Source: Roseibium sp. (GTDB lineage: Bacteria > Pseudomonadota > Alphaproteobacteria > Rhizobiales > Stappiaceae). From it: a stretch of DNA of 64,000 bases. The number at the start of each line of letters is the position of its first letter. The first letter of the stretch is position 1. The position numbers were made by a program, and so were the translations under genes. The DNA lies in assembly GCA_017643215.1 (NCBI GenBank), contig JAEPNV010000008.1, positions 67,257 to 131,256 on the forward strand, read 5' to 3'. The notes below the pieces were generated by a model that saw only the letters and a program-made list of their open reading frames with translations, did no database searches and was not told where the DNA came from. Positions 27,587 to 37,096 of the stretch are shown here, in pieces.

Positions 27587-28318
27587 TCACCTGCGCGCGT
27601 ATTGGCGGATCATGTGGCCACCATCGACGTCCAGAACGATGCCAGTCGTGTAGGTGTTTGTCATGACGAACAGGACCGCTTCGGCGATTTCGGCGGGCCG
27701 GCCAACGCGGCCGGCGGGCAGGGAGGCGCCGGTCTCCCGGTACATCTTCTCGCGCTGTTCCTTCGGCACATGGGCATAGGCCGCGCTGTCCACCATGCCG
27801 GGCGAGATGCAATTGATCCGCAGGTCCGGTCCGAGTTCCAGCGCCAGGCCGCGGGTCAGGCCTTCCACCGCCGAATTGACGGCACCAAGACCGGAACAGT
27901 TTTCACCGGGGCGCCGGCTGAGCACACCGGAGAAAAAGGTGATTGACCCGCCTTTTGTCATCTTCGGCAGAACGGCTTTCGCCGTCCGGTACGGGCCGAA
28001 GAATTTTGCGACGAACATCGCCTCAACGGCGCTGATGTCGCGCGTGGCAAAGGGGCCGTGGGCGGCGCTCGAGGCGGTGATCACCAGATGGTCGACCGGG
28101 TCAAGCCCGGCCGCGAAAGCGGCAACAGCGGTGTCGTCGGTCATGTCGAGTGGCCGGGCGGTCACCGCTGGACCGATATCGCGCACGACCGTCGTGAGCC
28201 GGTCGGCGTTTCGGCTGGCAACGGTCACGCGTGCGCCTTGAGCCACGCTGGCCTCGGCGACGGACCGGCCGATGCCGCTTCCGCCGCCGACCACCACCAC
28301 ATGGTGATCCTTCAGCAT
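27587..28318 (-). CDS. SDR-family protein lacking the catalytic Tyr/Lys
   Basis: 243 aa Rossmann protein. The cofactor loop VVVGGGSGIGRSVAEAS and a PLDMTDD segment are intact. Aligning the region before EGLTRGLALELGP with classical SDRs places Leu144 and Asn148 where Tyr and Lys of YxxxK should be. A divergent SDR branch with an xAVNxALE pattern is known to me from Proteobacteria and Actinobacteria, so this is likely a family trait and not damage. Whether it catalyses a redox step is uncertain. The gene lies 21 bp after the NADP-oxidoreductase gene in one operon. GAGGGAC precedes the start. Confidence 0.85.
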   Translation of the reverse strand: MLKDHHVVVVGGGSGIGRSVAEASVAQGARVTVASRNADRLTTVVRDIGPAVTARPLDMTDDTAVAAFAAGLDPVDHLVITASSAAHGPFATRDISAVEAMFVAKFFGPYRTAKAVLPKMTKGGSITFFSGVLSRRPGENCSGLGAVNSAVEGLTRGLALELGPDLRINCISPGMVDSAAYAHVPKEQREKMYRETGASLPAGRVGRPAEIAEAVLFVMTNTYTTGIVLDVDGGHMIRQYARR

Positions 28319-28339
28319 GGTTTTCGTCCCTCGTCCGGG

Positions 28340-28987
28340 TCAGTGAACCGGTTTGATTTCCGGTTGGATCAGGTTGAGCACTGTGTGCGTGTCGCGCCCC
28401 GCGAACAGGAATTTGATCACGATGGCCGCCGCCGCTTCCAGCTGATAGGCATGAAGATTGCCGCCATGTTTGACCGGTTCGGCCCCGACATCGCGAATAA
28501 GCGCCTCGACAACCGCGTCTGCCGCGGGATCATCGGACGTGTAAAGCGTGACCAGGGGCCGGCCGTCATAGCTCATGTCCGGATCTTCCCAGACCGCGAC
28601 CTGGGCCATGTTGAAGGCTTTGACGACGGACGCGCCGGGAAGCCGGGCGGCAATCGCTTCGGTGAGCGAGCGCCCATCATCCCGGGTGGTCTGGAAGGTC
28701 TCGACGCTCACCGGATTGTTGATGTCAATGACGGTCTTTCCGGCAAAGGCCTCCGGACCGCCGGCCTGGTCAATCGCGGCAAAGACATCCTCGTGCCGCG
28801 TTGCTAGCACCACAACATCGCCATGGGCGGCCGCCTCGGGGGCGGTGCCAGACGCAACGCCGATCGATTGCGCGGCGACGGCTGCCTTTGCGGCATCCCG
28901 CCCGCTGATCACGATGTCATGATTTGCGGCCCACTTGCCCGCCAGGGCCTTGGCCATGCCGCCGCTGCCGATAAATCCGATTTTCAT
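28340..28987 (-). CDS. NADPH-dependent F420-reductase-like oxidoreductase
   Basis: 215 aa. The N-terminal GFIGSGGMAKALAGKW is a dinucleotide-binding loop; VVVLATRHEDV, KTVIDINNPVS and VVKAFNMAQ follow, the pattern of the F420_oxidored (NADP oxidoreductase, coenzyme F420-dependent) family. Bacterial members without F420 synthesis probably reduce other substrates. AAAGGAT precedes the start. First gene of an operon with the divergent SDR, opposite a LysR gene at about 100 bp, which is the classical arrangement for LysR control. Confidence 0.88.
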   Translation of the reverse strand: MKIGFIGSGGMAKALAGKWAANHDIVISGRDAAKAAVAAQSIGVASGTAPEAAAHGDVVVLATRHEDVFAAIDQAGGPEAFAGKTVIDINNPVSVETFQTTRDDGRSLTEAIAARLPGASVVKAFNMAQVAVWEDPDMSYDGRPLVTLYTSDDPAADAVVEALIRDVGAEPVKHGGNLHAYQLEAAAAIVIKFLFAGRDTHTVLNLIQPEIKPVH

Positions 28988-29053
28988 GTCGTCATCCTTT
29001 CGAACGGTGTCCGGGTTCGTGATGACTTGAAGCTGGGGAGATTAGCTGCATAA

Positions 29054-29088
29054 TTCAAATTGATCAAATTTATACAAGATATAATCTA
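29054..29088. promoter_or_regulatory. AT-rich LysR/oxidoreductase divergent control region
   Basis: The only AT-rich block in the ~100-bp gap between the divergent genes. It contains the 8-bp palindrome TTGATCAA (29060-29067) inside TTCAAATTGATCAAATTT, compatible with a LysR T-N11-A binding site, plus TATAAT-like sequence (GATATAATC, 29079-29087) just before the LysR start. Confidence 0.45.
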
Positions 29089-29089
29089 G

Positions 29090-30007
29090 ATGGATATAAA
29101 GCCCTCGGACCTGCCGCTGCTCGTGACGCTGGACACGCTGCTTGAAGAAGGCAGCGTCACCCTGGCGGCCCGCCGTCTCGGCATCAGCCAACCGGCCCTG
29201 TCCGCGCAACTTGCCCGCCTGCGGATATTGTTTGACGATCCGCTGTTTGTGATGTCCGGGCGGCGGCTGGTCCCGACCACCCGCGCGCTTTCCTTGGCCG
29301 ACCCACTGAACAAGGCGATGCGCGATTTGGAGGATCTGCTCGCCCGGCAACGCGATTTCGATCCCACCTCTGCCGCAATCACTGTGCGCCTTGGCGGAAC
29401 AGACTATGTGCATGCGGTGGTCTCCGGCGGTCTTTATGGCGCTCTTGCCCGCCAGGCCCCAAACGTCCGCCTGGCGATGATGCCGTTCGATGGTGACCGG
29501 CTGTGGTTCCAGCTTGAAAGTGGCGATGTGGATGCGGCGATCGTCACGTCGTTTGTCCGATTGGATCAGGCCAAGGGCCGGTTCCTGTTTCGCGAGGATT
29601 TTGCCCTGGTGCAACGGCGCGGTCACCCGCGCGGTCGAAATACGCCGACGCTCGACGAGTTCTGCGCCTTGGACCATGTATTGGTGTCGCCGGAAGGCGG
29701 CGGTTTTTTTGGCGCGGTGGACGAGGCGCTGGAGCGCTTGGGCCGGCGCCGAACCGTCGCCGTTTCGGTTCCCGGATTTCTCCCGGCTCTCGGGGTGGTC
29801 AAGCGATCGGATCTGGTCTGTGTCTTGCCGAGGCGCCTTATCAGTGCCGCGGATCGCGACATTGAGCTGCATGATCTGCCGCTAGATGTGCGCGGATTTG
29901 ACCTGCGCCTGATCTGGCATCCAAGGCGTCAGAATGATCCGGCCCACAAATGGCTGCGGGATCAAATCGCCGGTTTCGTGCGCACGGGTGTCACGTCTGC
30001 CGGATGA
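29090..30007 (+). CDS. LysR family transcriptional regulator
   Basis: 305 aa. N-terminal winged helix-turn-helix (DLPLLVTLDTLLEEGSVTLAARRLGISQPALSAQLARLR) followed by an effector-binding domain from about residue 90. The recognition helix ISQPALSAQLARL is typical. The gene is divergent from the NADP-oxidoreductase/SDR operon, so it very likely regulates that pair and itself; the inducer is unknown. The ATG lies directly after a TATAAT-like block with no Shine-Dalgarno, so the mRNA may be nearly leaderless. Confidence 0.93.
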   Translation: MDIKPSDLPLLVTLDTLLEEGSVTLAARRLGISQPALSAQLARLRILFDDPLFVMSGRRLVPTTRALSLADPLNKAMRDLEDLLARQRDFDPTSAAITVRLGGTDYVHAVVSGGLYGALARQAPNVRLAMMPFDGDRLWFQLESGDVDAAIVTSFVRLDQAKGRFLFREDFALVQRRGHPRGRNTPTLDEFCALDHVLVSPEGGGFFGAVDEALERLGRRRTVAVSVPGFLPALGVVKRSDLVCVLPRRLISAADRDIELHDLPLDVRGFDLRLIWHPRRQNDPAHKWLRDQIAGFVRTGVTSAG

Positions 30008-30105
30008 CGGAAAAGGGTCGTGGATCGATTTCCGTTGCACCTTTATTGGCGGGCGGCGGGCCTTTATCGTCCGGTCGTGAGTGAATTTATCGAAAGTGCA
30101 GTCCC

Positions 30106-32532
30106 ATGTCCGAGTTGCCCGATCCGTCCGCGCCTGCGTCCGCCGCAAACCCTCGATCTGCACCCGATCCGGCCGCGAAGCAGCGGATCGTGTCGCGCAT
30201 CGCGGAGGAAATCGCCTGCCGGCCGGCACAGGTCACCGCCGCGGTGGAACTGCTCGACGAAGGGTCGACGGTGCCGTTCATCGCCCGCTACCGGAAGGAA
30301 GCCACGGGCGGCCTCGACGACAGCCAGCTCCGCAAACTGGAGGAACGGCTGATCTATTTGCGGGAGCTTGATGACCGCCGCGGGGCGATCGCCAAGGCCA
30401 TTGACGAACAGGGCAAGCTGACGGACGCGCTTTCCTCCGCGATCCACGCGGCCGAGACAAAGGCGCAGCTGGAAGACCTTTATCTGCCCTACAAGAAAAA
30501 ACGCCGGACCAAGGCGCAGATCGCAAAGGAAGCGGGTCTGGAGCCCTTGGCCGACCTTTTGCTCACCGATCCGATGCGCGATCCGCAAAAGGAAGCGGCC
30601 GGTTTCATCGATGCGGACAAGGGGATCGCCGACACCAAGGCCGCGCTTGATGGCGCCCGCCAGATCCTGATGGAGCGGTTCGCGGAAAACGCGGCGCTGG
30701 TCGGCGCCTTGCGGACCTATCTGAAAGCACGCGGGATCGTGCGGTCGAAGCTGATCGACGGCCAGGCGCAAAAGGGCGCGAAATTCTCCGACTATTTCGA
30801 CTATCAAGAACCGCTCGGCAAAATCCCGAGCCACCGGGCGCTGGCCCTGTTCAGGGGACGCAACGAAGGCGTTTTGTCCGTCGAACTTGTGGCCGATCCG
30901 GATGATCCTTCGCCGGTGCATCCGGCGGTGCGGAAAGTCGCCGATGCCTATGGCCTCGCGGACCGGGGACGGCCGGCGGACGCCTGGCTGATGGAGGCCG
31001 CCCGGTTCGCCTGGAAGGTGAAGCTGGCGCTGCATCTGGAACTCGACCTGATGGGCGATCTGCGCGAGCGGGCGGAAGAGGCGGCGATCGAGGTGTTCGC
31101 CCGCAATCTGAAGGACCTTCTCCTGGCCGCCCCGGCCGGTTCGAAGGCAACGCTCGGTCTTGACCCGGGCATCCGCACCGGCGTCAAGGTCGCGGTCGTC
31201 GATGACACCGGCAAACTAGTCGACACGGCCACCATCTATCCGTTCCAGCCGCGCAACGACCTTTCCGGGTCCCGGGCAACGCTTCTGGCTCTGATCGCAA
31301 AGCACAAGGTCGGATTGATCGCCATCGGCAACGGCACGGCCAGCCGGGAGACGGACCGCCTTGCGGCCGATCTCTTGAGCGACATTCCGCCGGCGAGCCG
31401 CCCGGTCAAGGTGATCGTAAATGAGGCCGGCGCGTCGGTCTATTCGGCCTCGGAACTGGCGGCGAAGGAAATGCCGGACATCGACGTCTCGCTCAGGGGT
31501 GCGGCGTCGATCGCGCGCCGTCTTCAGGACCCGCTGGCCGAATTGGTGAAGATCGAGCCGAAATCGATCGGGGTCGGCCAGTACCAGCATGATGTAAACC
31601 AGACCAAGCTTGCGCGTGCGCTCGACGCGGTGGTTGAGGACGCCGTGAATGCGGTCGGGGTTGATCTCAACACAGCATCGCCGGCCTTGCTGTCGCGCAT
31701 TTCCGGCCTGTCCGACAGCCTGGCCAAGGCCGTGGTGGAACACCGGGAGGCCATTGGACGGTTCGACAACCGCAGACAGCTCAAGGACGTGCCGCGCCTG
31801 GGGGCAAAGGCATTCGAGCTTTGCGCCGGTTTCCTGCGGATCACGGGCGGAACGGAACCGCTTGATGCGTCCTCCGTCCATCCGGAGGCCTATCCGGTCG
31901 CCAAACGGATCGTGAAGGCGTGCGGGCGGGACCTGCGGCACTTGATGGGCGATGAAACCTTCCTCAAGGGCCTTGACGCGGCCGAATTCACCGATGACCG
32001 GTTCGGCCTTCCGACCGTCCGGGATATTCTTGGCGAGCTCGAAAAACCGGGACGCGACCCCCGGCCGGAATTCAAGACCGCGGCCCTTCAGGAGGGCGTG
32101 GAGGACATCTCCGACCTCAAAACGGGGATGAAGCTGGAAGGCACCGTCACCAATGTCACGAATTTCGGGGCCTTCGTCGATGTCGGGGTTCACCAGGACG
32201 GGCTGGTGCATGTCTCGCAGCTCGCCGACCGGTTTGTCGACGATCCGCACAAGGTGGTGAAGGCTGGCGATATCGTAAAGGTGACCATTCTCGACGTGGA
32301 TGTGCCGCGCAAGCGGATTTCCATGTCGATGAAGGCCGAGGTCGACTATGCGCAAAACCGGGAGCGGGGCCGCCATAGTGACCAACGGCGCTCCGGCGCG
32401 CCAGGTGCCGGCGCCAAAAGGCCGGGAGGTCCGGGACCGGGCGGTAAAGGACCGGGCAAGGCGAAGCAAGACAGCGGAGGCGGCGCCATGGCCGCCGCGC
32501 TGGCGGCCGCAATGAACAAGAAACGGAAGTAA
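30106..32532 (+). CDS. tex: Tex family S1 RNA-binding protein
   Basis: 808 aa, normal length. Order: N-terminal helical Tex domain ([20 protein letters not shown]), YqgF/RNase H-like domain ([17 protein letters not shown]), helix-hairpin-helix pair ([18 protein letters not shown]) and a C-terminal S1 domain near residues 680-750 ([20 protein letters not shown]). The final ~45 residues are Gly/Pro/Lys-rich. Tex is a nucleic-acid-binding transcription accessory factor. Converges with the LuxR-type gene, with 3 bp between stop codons and no terminator visible. Confidence 0.95.
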   Translation: MSELPDPSAPASAANPRSAPDPAAKQRIVSRIAEEIACRPAQVTAAVELLDEGSTVPFIARYRKEATGGLDDSQLRKLEERLIYLRELDDRRGAIAKAIDEQGKLTDALSSAIHAAETKAQLEDLYLPYKKKRRTKAQIAKEAGLEPLADLLLTDPMRDPQKEAAGFIDADKGIADTKAALDGARQILMERFAENAALVGALRTYLKARGIVRSKLIDGQAQKGAKFSDYFDYQEPLGKIPSHRALALFRGRNEGVLSVELVADPDDPSPVHPAVRKVADAYGLADRGRPADAWLMEAARFAWKVKLALHLELDLMGDLRERAEEAAIEVFARNLKDLLLAAPAGSKATLGLDPGIRTGVKVAVVDDTGKLVDTATIYPFQPRNDLSGSRATLLALIAKHKVGLIAIGNGTASRETDRLAADLLSDIPPASRPVKVIVNEAGASVYSASELAAKEMPDIDVSLRGAASIARRLQDPLAELVKIEPKSIGVGQYQHDVNQTKLARALDAVVEDAVNAVGVDLNTASPALLSRISGLSDSLAKAVVEHREAIGRFDNRRQLKDVPRLGAKAFELCAGFLRITGGTEPLDASSVHPEAYPVAKRIVKACGRDLRHLMGDETFLKGLDAAEFTDDRFGLPTVRDILGELEKPGRDPRPEFKTAALQEGVEDISDLKTGMKLEGTVTNVTNFGAFVDVGVHQDGLVHVSQLADRFVDDPHKVVKAGDIVKVTILDVDVPRKRISMSMKAEVDYAQNRERGRHSDQRRSGAPGAGAKRPGGPGPGGKGPGKAKQDSGGGAMAAALAAAMNKKRK

Positions 32533-32535
32533 CGG

Positions 32536-33327
32536 CTATGCGGGCGTTGACGGATCGAGACGGTAGAGCCGGGCGATGTGGACCATTGCCTGGCGCAAGG
32601 TGTTGTATCCCATCCGATCCCGGACCGCGGCCATGATATATCGCACATCAGGTTCCGCTAAGCCGGTCCTCTCGCCGATCTCCCGCGTTGATTTTCCCGC
32701 GGTCCAAAAGCGGAAGATGTCCAGTTCCTCACGGGTTAAATCCGCGTTCCGCTTCTCCGATCCACACGGGTCGATGACCTGCAAATGGGCCCGTGTGGCC
32801 GCGGCGAGCTGAGGCAATGCGCGCTGGATCCGCGCGATCCCGAGGCTGTTTTGCATGTCGAACGGCCGGTCGCGGGCGAGCGTCAGGTAGACGGTATCGT
32901 CCTCTGAAATCTTGAAGAAGAGACCCAACTCGTCCATGCCCGCCGGCCAGCCCCAGGTGCGGTATCCGAGCGCCTCCCTTTCGTCCGGATCAATCGGCAT
33001 GCCGTCATCGGCGAGGGCTTTCAAATGCGACATCGGATTGCGGCGCAGGCTTTGCGCATGGGCGACCGATGATGTCCGGCACGAAATCACGTGCCAATAG
33101 AATGGATTGATGCGGAAGGTGCTTGCCTGGAACTTGTCCAGGACATTGTCGACATACCGGCCCTCGGTCCGGCTCAGCACCTCCGGTCCGTTTGGCAGAT
33201 GCCGGCATCTGGTTGTGAACGCGACATCGTACCCTTCCGATTTGGACACCCAATCCAAAACGGACGGAAAAAAGTCGCCGGTGCCGATGCTGTCAATGAC
33301 CTCGGCAAGCCTGTTGTCAATCGTCAT
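32536..33327 (-). CDS. LuxR-type (GerE HTH) transcriptional regulator
   Basis: 263 aa from the ATG at 33327 with GGAGGG five bases upstream. The C-terminal ~65 residues form a LuxR/GerE helix-turn-helix (ADLTREELDIFRFWTAGKST, REIGERTGLAEPDVRYIMAA). The N-terminal ~190 residues resemble an autoinducer-binding-like alpha/beta domain (WGWPAGMDELGLFFKI, then DDTVYLTLARDRP), but no LuxI-type synthase is present, so it is an orphan or responds to a metabolite. It lies beside the DadA-like oxidoreductase gene on the same strand and could control that unit. Confidence 0.87.
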   Translation of the reverse strand: MTIDNRLAEVIDSIGTGDFFPSVLDWVSKSEGYDVAFTTRCRHLPNGPEVLSRTEGRYVDNVLDKFQASTFRINPFYWHVISCRTSSVAHAQSLRRNPMSHLKALADDGMPIDPDEREALGYRTWGWPAGMDELGLFFKISEDDTVYLTLARDRPFDMQNSLGIARIQRALPQLAAATRAHLQVIDPCGSEKRNADLTREELDIFRFWTAGKSTREIGERTGLAEPDVRYIMAAVRDRMGYNTLRQAMVHIARLYRLDPSTPA

Positions 33328-33629
33328 GCCCGCCCTCCGGGCGCTCCGCAGCCGCCATAAACCGCCCGGTGATGCCAATCACGGCATTTTGCCCCGCACC
33401 GGCGCGGTGCCCCTCGCAGCGTTGCCGCGTCCCCGTTTTTCGCTAGTCCTTTGGCCCAAATCTGGCCGCTCGAGCGGCGGCCACAATCGATAAGGTAAGT
33501 GTAAATACTTATTTTTGCGCCGGTCAAGTACTTCATGCGCACGAAGCGGCCAAATGAGTATATTTGACAATAAGTTGGCGCATATTGTGTATTGGGGCAG
33601 GTCCAGGTGCCGGTCACAGTGCCCACTTG
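33328..33629. promoter_or_regulatory. AT-rich region upstream of LuxR-type gene
   Basis: About 300 bp. 33480-33600 is AT-rich against GC-rich surroundings. On the minus strand TTGACC (33520-33525) is followed at 17 bp by TTACAC, a weak sigma70-like pair for the LuxR gene. Short palindromic pieces AAGTACTT (33526-33533) and AAGT-N6-ACTT (33497-33510) could be regulator sites. Confidence 0.35.
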
Positions 33630-34934
33630 TTACCCCAGCACCGAAAAAGAACTTGCTTTCGTGGGTTCGCGCAGCCGCGAGAAACCGCCAGTGTCCAGAA
33701 CATGACCGATGTGCCGTAAAGGTAGTTGCATCGGTTGCCGGTCGTGGTCGTGACCGGCCTCGCAATGCTCGACAAGCTTCGCGATCAGGCGTCCGGCGAT
33801 CGGCGCGTTCTTGAACTGATTGCCGCTCGTGCCGATCGCGAGATAAAAACCGTCAACGGCGGAGCGGTCGTAGATCGGCAACCAGTCGTCGGAGGCGTCA
33901 TAGACGTCGGCAACACCGACCGGGTGCGGCGGGATCTTCAGGTCCGGCAGCCGCTGGCCGTAGCGGCAGGCATAGGTGACCGCCCGGTCGCTCATGTCGC
34001 GGGAAAACGCGTCCGGATCGACTTCCTCGGCCGGGTCGCAGGCCGGGTTCTCACTGCCGATCATCAAGTGGCCGCCACTGCCGGGCTTGATGTAACAGGA
34101 GATGTCGCTGTCGGAGACGATCAGCCCGGTCCGGCCATAACCGAGGCCAGGTGGTGGCTGCACCTGGACCACCTCCTGGCGGAGCGGCCGGGTGCCGATC
34201 CGCAAGCCGATCTCGCCTTCGACAAGCGCATTGACCTTGCCCGAATGCGGACCGGCCGCGTTGACGACGATCGGGGCCGACAGCACCGTGCCATCTTCCA
34301 GCACGGCGCCGGTGATCCGGTTGTCCGATGCCGTGATCCGGATCGCCTTTTTTCCAAAAACAAACCGGGCGCCATGACGCTCGGCAGCCGTCTTGAAATT
34401 GCGCGCGGCAAGTTGCGGGTCATCGACATATCCGCCTGCCGGGATGTAAATCCCGCCCGGGATCCGGCCGCCGTTCGGCTCGCCGAAGGTCTCGTCGCTC
34501 AAAGGCCGGGCGGGCGCGAAACTGTCCAGGCAATAACCGGGAAGCGCGGCGCGGATCTTCTCGCCATCCCAGTCCTCATGGGGAATGCCCAAGACCGCCA
34601 TATGGGAAGCCACCGCCGCCAGCATGCCGTTGGCCGGTGTTTTCATGACCAATGTACCGGTCTGGATAAAGGTGGCGAGGTCTTCCGCCGCCGGGGCGCC
34701 GAGATAGTCGCGAAAGACGCGCCAGTCGTGAAAGCTCTGATAAGCCATCGCGGTCGCGTCGAGCGTCGAATAATAGACGCGGATGACCGCGCAGGAACTG
34801 GAGGTCGATCCGTAGCCGGCCGCCGGGAGGCCGTCGACGTTGAGGGTCCGATAGCCCTTTTTGGCAAGGTGAAAGGCGATGGAACAACCGATCACGCCGG
34901 CGCCGATGATGATGGCATCGTGTGTGCTTGCCAT
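33630..34934 (-). CDS. DadA-like FAD-dependent oxidoreductase (sarcosine oxidase/D-amino-acid dehydrogenase type)
   Basis: 434 aa from the ATG at 34934, preceded by GGAAGGAAA; the upstream open frame is Arg-rich and not homologous. The N-terminal dinucleotide loop IIIGAGVIGCSIAFHLAKKG, a central VVNAAGPHSGKVN and a C-terminal GFYLAIGTSGNQFKNAPIAG (FAD contacts) define the DAO family. The substrate is likely a secondary or tertiary N-methyl amine or a D-amino acid. It is divergent from the desaturase gene across a ~310-bp AT-rich region and upstream of the LuxR gene. Confidence 0.88.
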   Translation of the reverse strand: MASTHDAIIIGAGVIGCSIAFHLAKKGYRTLNVDGLPAAGYGSTSSSCAVIRVYYSTLDATAMAYQSFHDWRVFRDYLGAPAAEDLATFIQTGTLVMKTPANGMLAAVASHMAVLGIPHEDWDGEKIRAALPGYCLDSFAPARPLSDETFGEPNGGRIPGGIYIPAGGYVDDPQLAARNFKTAAERHGARFVFGKKAIRITASDNRITGAVLEDGTVLSAPIVVNAAGPHSGKVNALVEGEIGLRIGTRPLRQEVVQVQPPPGLGYGRTGLIVSDSDISCYIKPGSGGHLMIGSENPACDPAEEVDPDAFSRDMSDRAVTYACRYGQRLPDLKIPPHPVGVADVYDASDDWLPIYDRSAVDGFYLAIGTSGNQFKNAPIAGRLIAKLVEHCEAGHDHDRQPMQLPLRHIGHVLDTGGFSRLREPTKASSFSVLG

Positions 34935-35243
34935 GGCGTTTCCTTCCGGGTGGCCGCCAAGCAGAGCGCGCAATCCGCTCCCCGTCCAGCCGCGCAAGGC
35001 CGGATGGCGGTTCCAAGACAGGATACGGCGCGGGCGTCCGTGCTCAAGCCGGCGGGCGTTGGATGTTGTCACCCGCTTTCTCATCAATGCGAATGTTTTT
35101 CAGCATCGATGAGAAAAAACACAATTTTTTGATTCTTGTTTGCAGTTGCGGTGTTTGAACACAATTCTCCCGTTGAACTGTCAGGAGTGCTTCTCCAAAA
35201 TCCTCACATTATCAGATATTTACTCTAAGACAGGGAGATCAAT
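34935..35243. promoter_or_regulatory. Divergent promoter region, oxidoreductase / desaturase
   Basis: About 309 bp. The right half (35090-35230) is AT-rich. It contains the inverted repeat GTGTT-TG-AACAC (35151-35162) and a repeated AACACAATT, candidate sites for the adjacent LuxR or LysR regulator. AGGGAGAT precedes the GTG of the desaturase. Confidence 0.45.
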
Positions 35244-36158
35244 GTGGCACGACTGCCCGTTGTCGAATGGCCGACTTTTATGCTGATTTTGGGTGCCCTC
35301 CTGGGCTGGGCAATGGTTGTGGCGTTCGCCGGATGGACCGGACATTGGATCGTCCTTCCCCTGGCGGCGGTGCTTGTGACGCTGCATTCCTCCCTGCAGC
35401 ATGAGGCGCTTCATGGCCACCCGACCCGGTCGGCCGCCTGGAACGAAGCCCTGGTCTATACGCCGCTCGGGCTCTTCATTCCCTACAGACGGTTCAAGGC
35501 GCTGCATCTGCGCCATCACAACAATGACCGCCTGACCGACCCTTACGACGATCCGGAGAGCTTTTATCTCGCGCTTGCCGACTGGCAACGTCTACCGGGC
35601 GTTGTGCGCGCGGTGCTGACTGTCAACAACACGCTGTTGGGCCGGCTTGTCATCGGGCCGCTCGTTGCGCTCATCGGCTTTTACGGGACGGACCTGCGCG
35701 CGCTCCTCAAGGGCGATCGAAAGGTCGCCAATGCCTGGCTGCATCACGCGCTCGGCCTTGTGCCGGTTGTTGTCTTCGTTACATTCCTTGCCGGTGTGCC
35801 GCTGTGGCTTTATGCGGCCGCCGTCGCCTATCCGGCGATGAGCCTCTTGATGCTGCGCACCTTCGCCGAGCACCGGGCCCATGCGGACCCGGAAAAGCGC
35901 TCGATCATCGTCGAGCATTGCCCGGTGTTTTCCCTGCTTTTCCTCAACAACAATTTGCACCTTGTCCATCACAGCCATCCGGCGGTCGCTTGGTACAAGC
36001 TTCCCGGCCTCTACCGGCGAGACAAACCGGATTGGCAGCGGCGCAATGGCGGTTATGTTTACGGCACGTATTTCGATCTTGTCCGGGCCTATCTGTTCAA
36101 GGTGAAAGAACCGGTGGTGCATCCGGACACGGCCGGACCCGACGACAGCAAACGGTGA
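35244..36158 (+). CDS. Membrane fatty-acid desaturase/hydroxylase family protein
   Basis: 304 aa from a GTG. Four or more membrane segments and all three di-iron His boxes: HEALHGH near residue 53, HLRHHNN near 91 and HLVHHSHP near 240. The family activates O2 to desaturate or hydroxylate lipids or other substrates. No lipid gene is nearby: the partners are a PhnD-like protein (31 bp downstream) and, divergently, a DadA-like flavoprotein. A role in oxidising a small amine is possible but inferred only from context. Confidence 0.9.
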   Translation: MARLPVVEWPTFMLILGALLGWAMVVAFAGWTGHWIVLPLAAVLVTLHSSLQHEALHGHPTRSAAWNEALVYTPLGLFIPYRRFKALHLRHHNNDRLTDPYDDPESFYLALADWQRLPGVVRAVLTVNNTLLGRLVIGPLVALIGFYGTDLRALLKGDRKVANAWLHHALGLVPVVVFVTFLAGVPLWLYAAAVAYPAMSLLMLRTFAEHRAHADPEKRSIIVEHCPVFSLLFLNNNLHLVHHSHPAVAWYKLPGLYRRDKPDWQRRNGGYVYGTYFDLVRAYLFKVKEPVVHPDTAGPDDSKR

Positions 36159-36189
36159 GGCGCCCAGCCGTGCCGCAAGTCAGGCCATC

Positions 36190-36999
36190 ATGATCCGCCG
36201 TCCGGTGTTCCTGCCAATGTATGACTGGCCGGAGGTGGCGGCCGACACGCGCCGGCTGGAAGCGGCTTTGGAGGCCGAAGTCCTGACCCGTCTTAGCGTG
36301 TCTGGCGCGGCGGCCACTCCGTGGCCGAAGGATCTCGATCTGTTCGGCCGTTGGCGTGATCCGGGCCTGATGCTCAGCCAGAGCTGCGGCTATCCCCTGA
36401 TGACCGAGCTTCACGGCGCCGTGGTCCCGGTCCTGACCCCGCATTACACCGTTCCGGGCTGCGATGGGCCGTACTACCGCAGTATTTTACTCGCGCGCCG
36501 CGACGATGGCGCCGCCACGCTGGCGGACATGGCCGGCCGGCAGGCGGCGATCAACGGGCGGGACAGCCAGTCCGGCTACAACGCTTTTCGCCATGCCGTG
36601 GCCGCGATCGCGCCGCCCGGCCCGTTTTTCCAGGACGTCATTGAAACCGGCAGCCATCTTGCCTCACTGCGCGCGGTCGCCTGCGGCAAAGCGGATGTGT
36701 GCAGCATCGATCCGGTGTGCTGGGCGTTGGCGCAAAGACATCATGGCGAGATGGCGGAACGCCTCGCCCCGGTCGGCATGACGGCGGCGGCCCCTGGCCT
36801 GCCGTTTGTGACCTCCGCCGCCAGATCTGCCGGCGAGATCGCCGCAATCCGTGCCGCGGCCCTGTCCGTCTTGTCGGCGCCGGATCTTCAGGATGTACGC
36901 GATCGATTGTTCCTGAACGGCTGTTCGGTCCTTGCCACCGATTCGTATTCGATCATTCTTGAGATGAAAGCGTCCGGCGAAGCCGCGCATGTGATGTGA
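36190..36999 (+). CDS. PhnD/SsuA-type substrate-binding-fold protein without signal peptide
   Basis: 269 aa with the two-lobed periplasmic-binding fold of the PhnD/TauA type (GLMLSQSCGYPLMTELHG, AINGRDSQSGYNAFRHAV, DVCSIDPVCWALAQ). It begins directly with IRRPVFLPMYDWPE and has no signal peptide, so it is probably cytoplasmic, and no ABC permease or ATPase is adjacent. It may therefore be a sensor or an enzyme partner. Co-directional with the desaturase at 31 bp, and followed by a strong hairpin. Confidence 0.82.
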   Translation: MIRRPVFLPMYDWPEVAADTRRLEAALEAEVLTRLSVSGAAATPWPKDLDLFGRWRDPGLMLSQSCGYPLMTELHGAVVPVLTPHYTVPGCDGPYYRSILLARRDDGAATLADMAGRQAAINGRDSQSGYNAFRHAVAAIAPPGPFFQDVIETGSHLASLRAVACGKADVCSIDPVCWALAQRHHGEMAERLAPVGMTAAAPGLPFVTSAARSAGEIAAIRAAALSVLSAPDLQDVRDRLFLNGCSVLATDSYSIILEMKASGEAAHVM

Positions 37000-37030
37000 G
37001 AGGCTGCGTTTGGCTGAAATCCGGACACGA

Positions 37031-37065
37031 AAAAGCCCGGCCTTTTTTCCAAAAGACCGGGCTTT
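37031..37065. terminator. Bidirectional terminator hairpin
   Basis: Nine-bp stem AAAGCCCGG/CCGGGCTTT extended, after one mismatch, by CTTTT/AAAAG with a TTCC loop. The A/T flanks make it work on both strands: for the PhnD-like gene on plus and for the 46-codon gene on minus, where CTTTTTC follows the stem. Confidence 0.85.
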
Positions 37066-37096
37066 AAACTGACTTGAAACCATATGCGGTGCCGGA

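Noticed and set aside
33726..35132. 468-codon plus-strand open frame
   Set aside because: Antisense to the DadA-like oxidoreductase; the minus-strand reading has clear FAD motifs.
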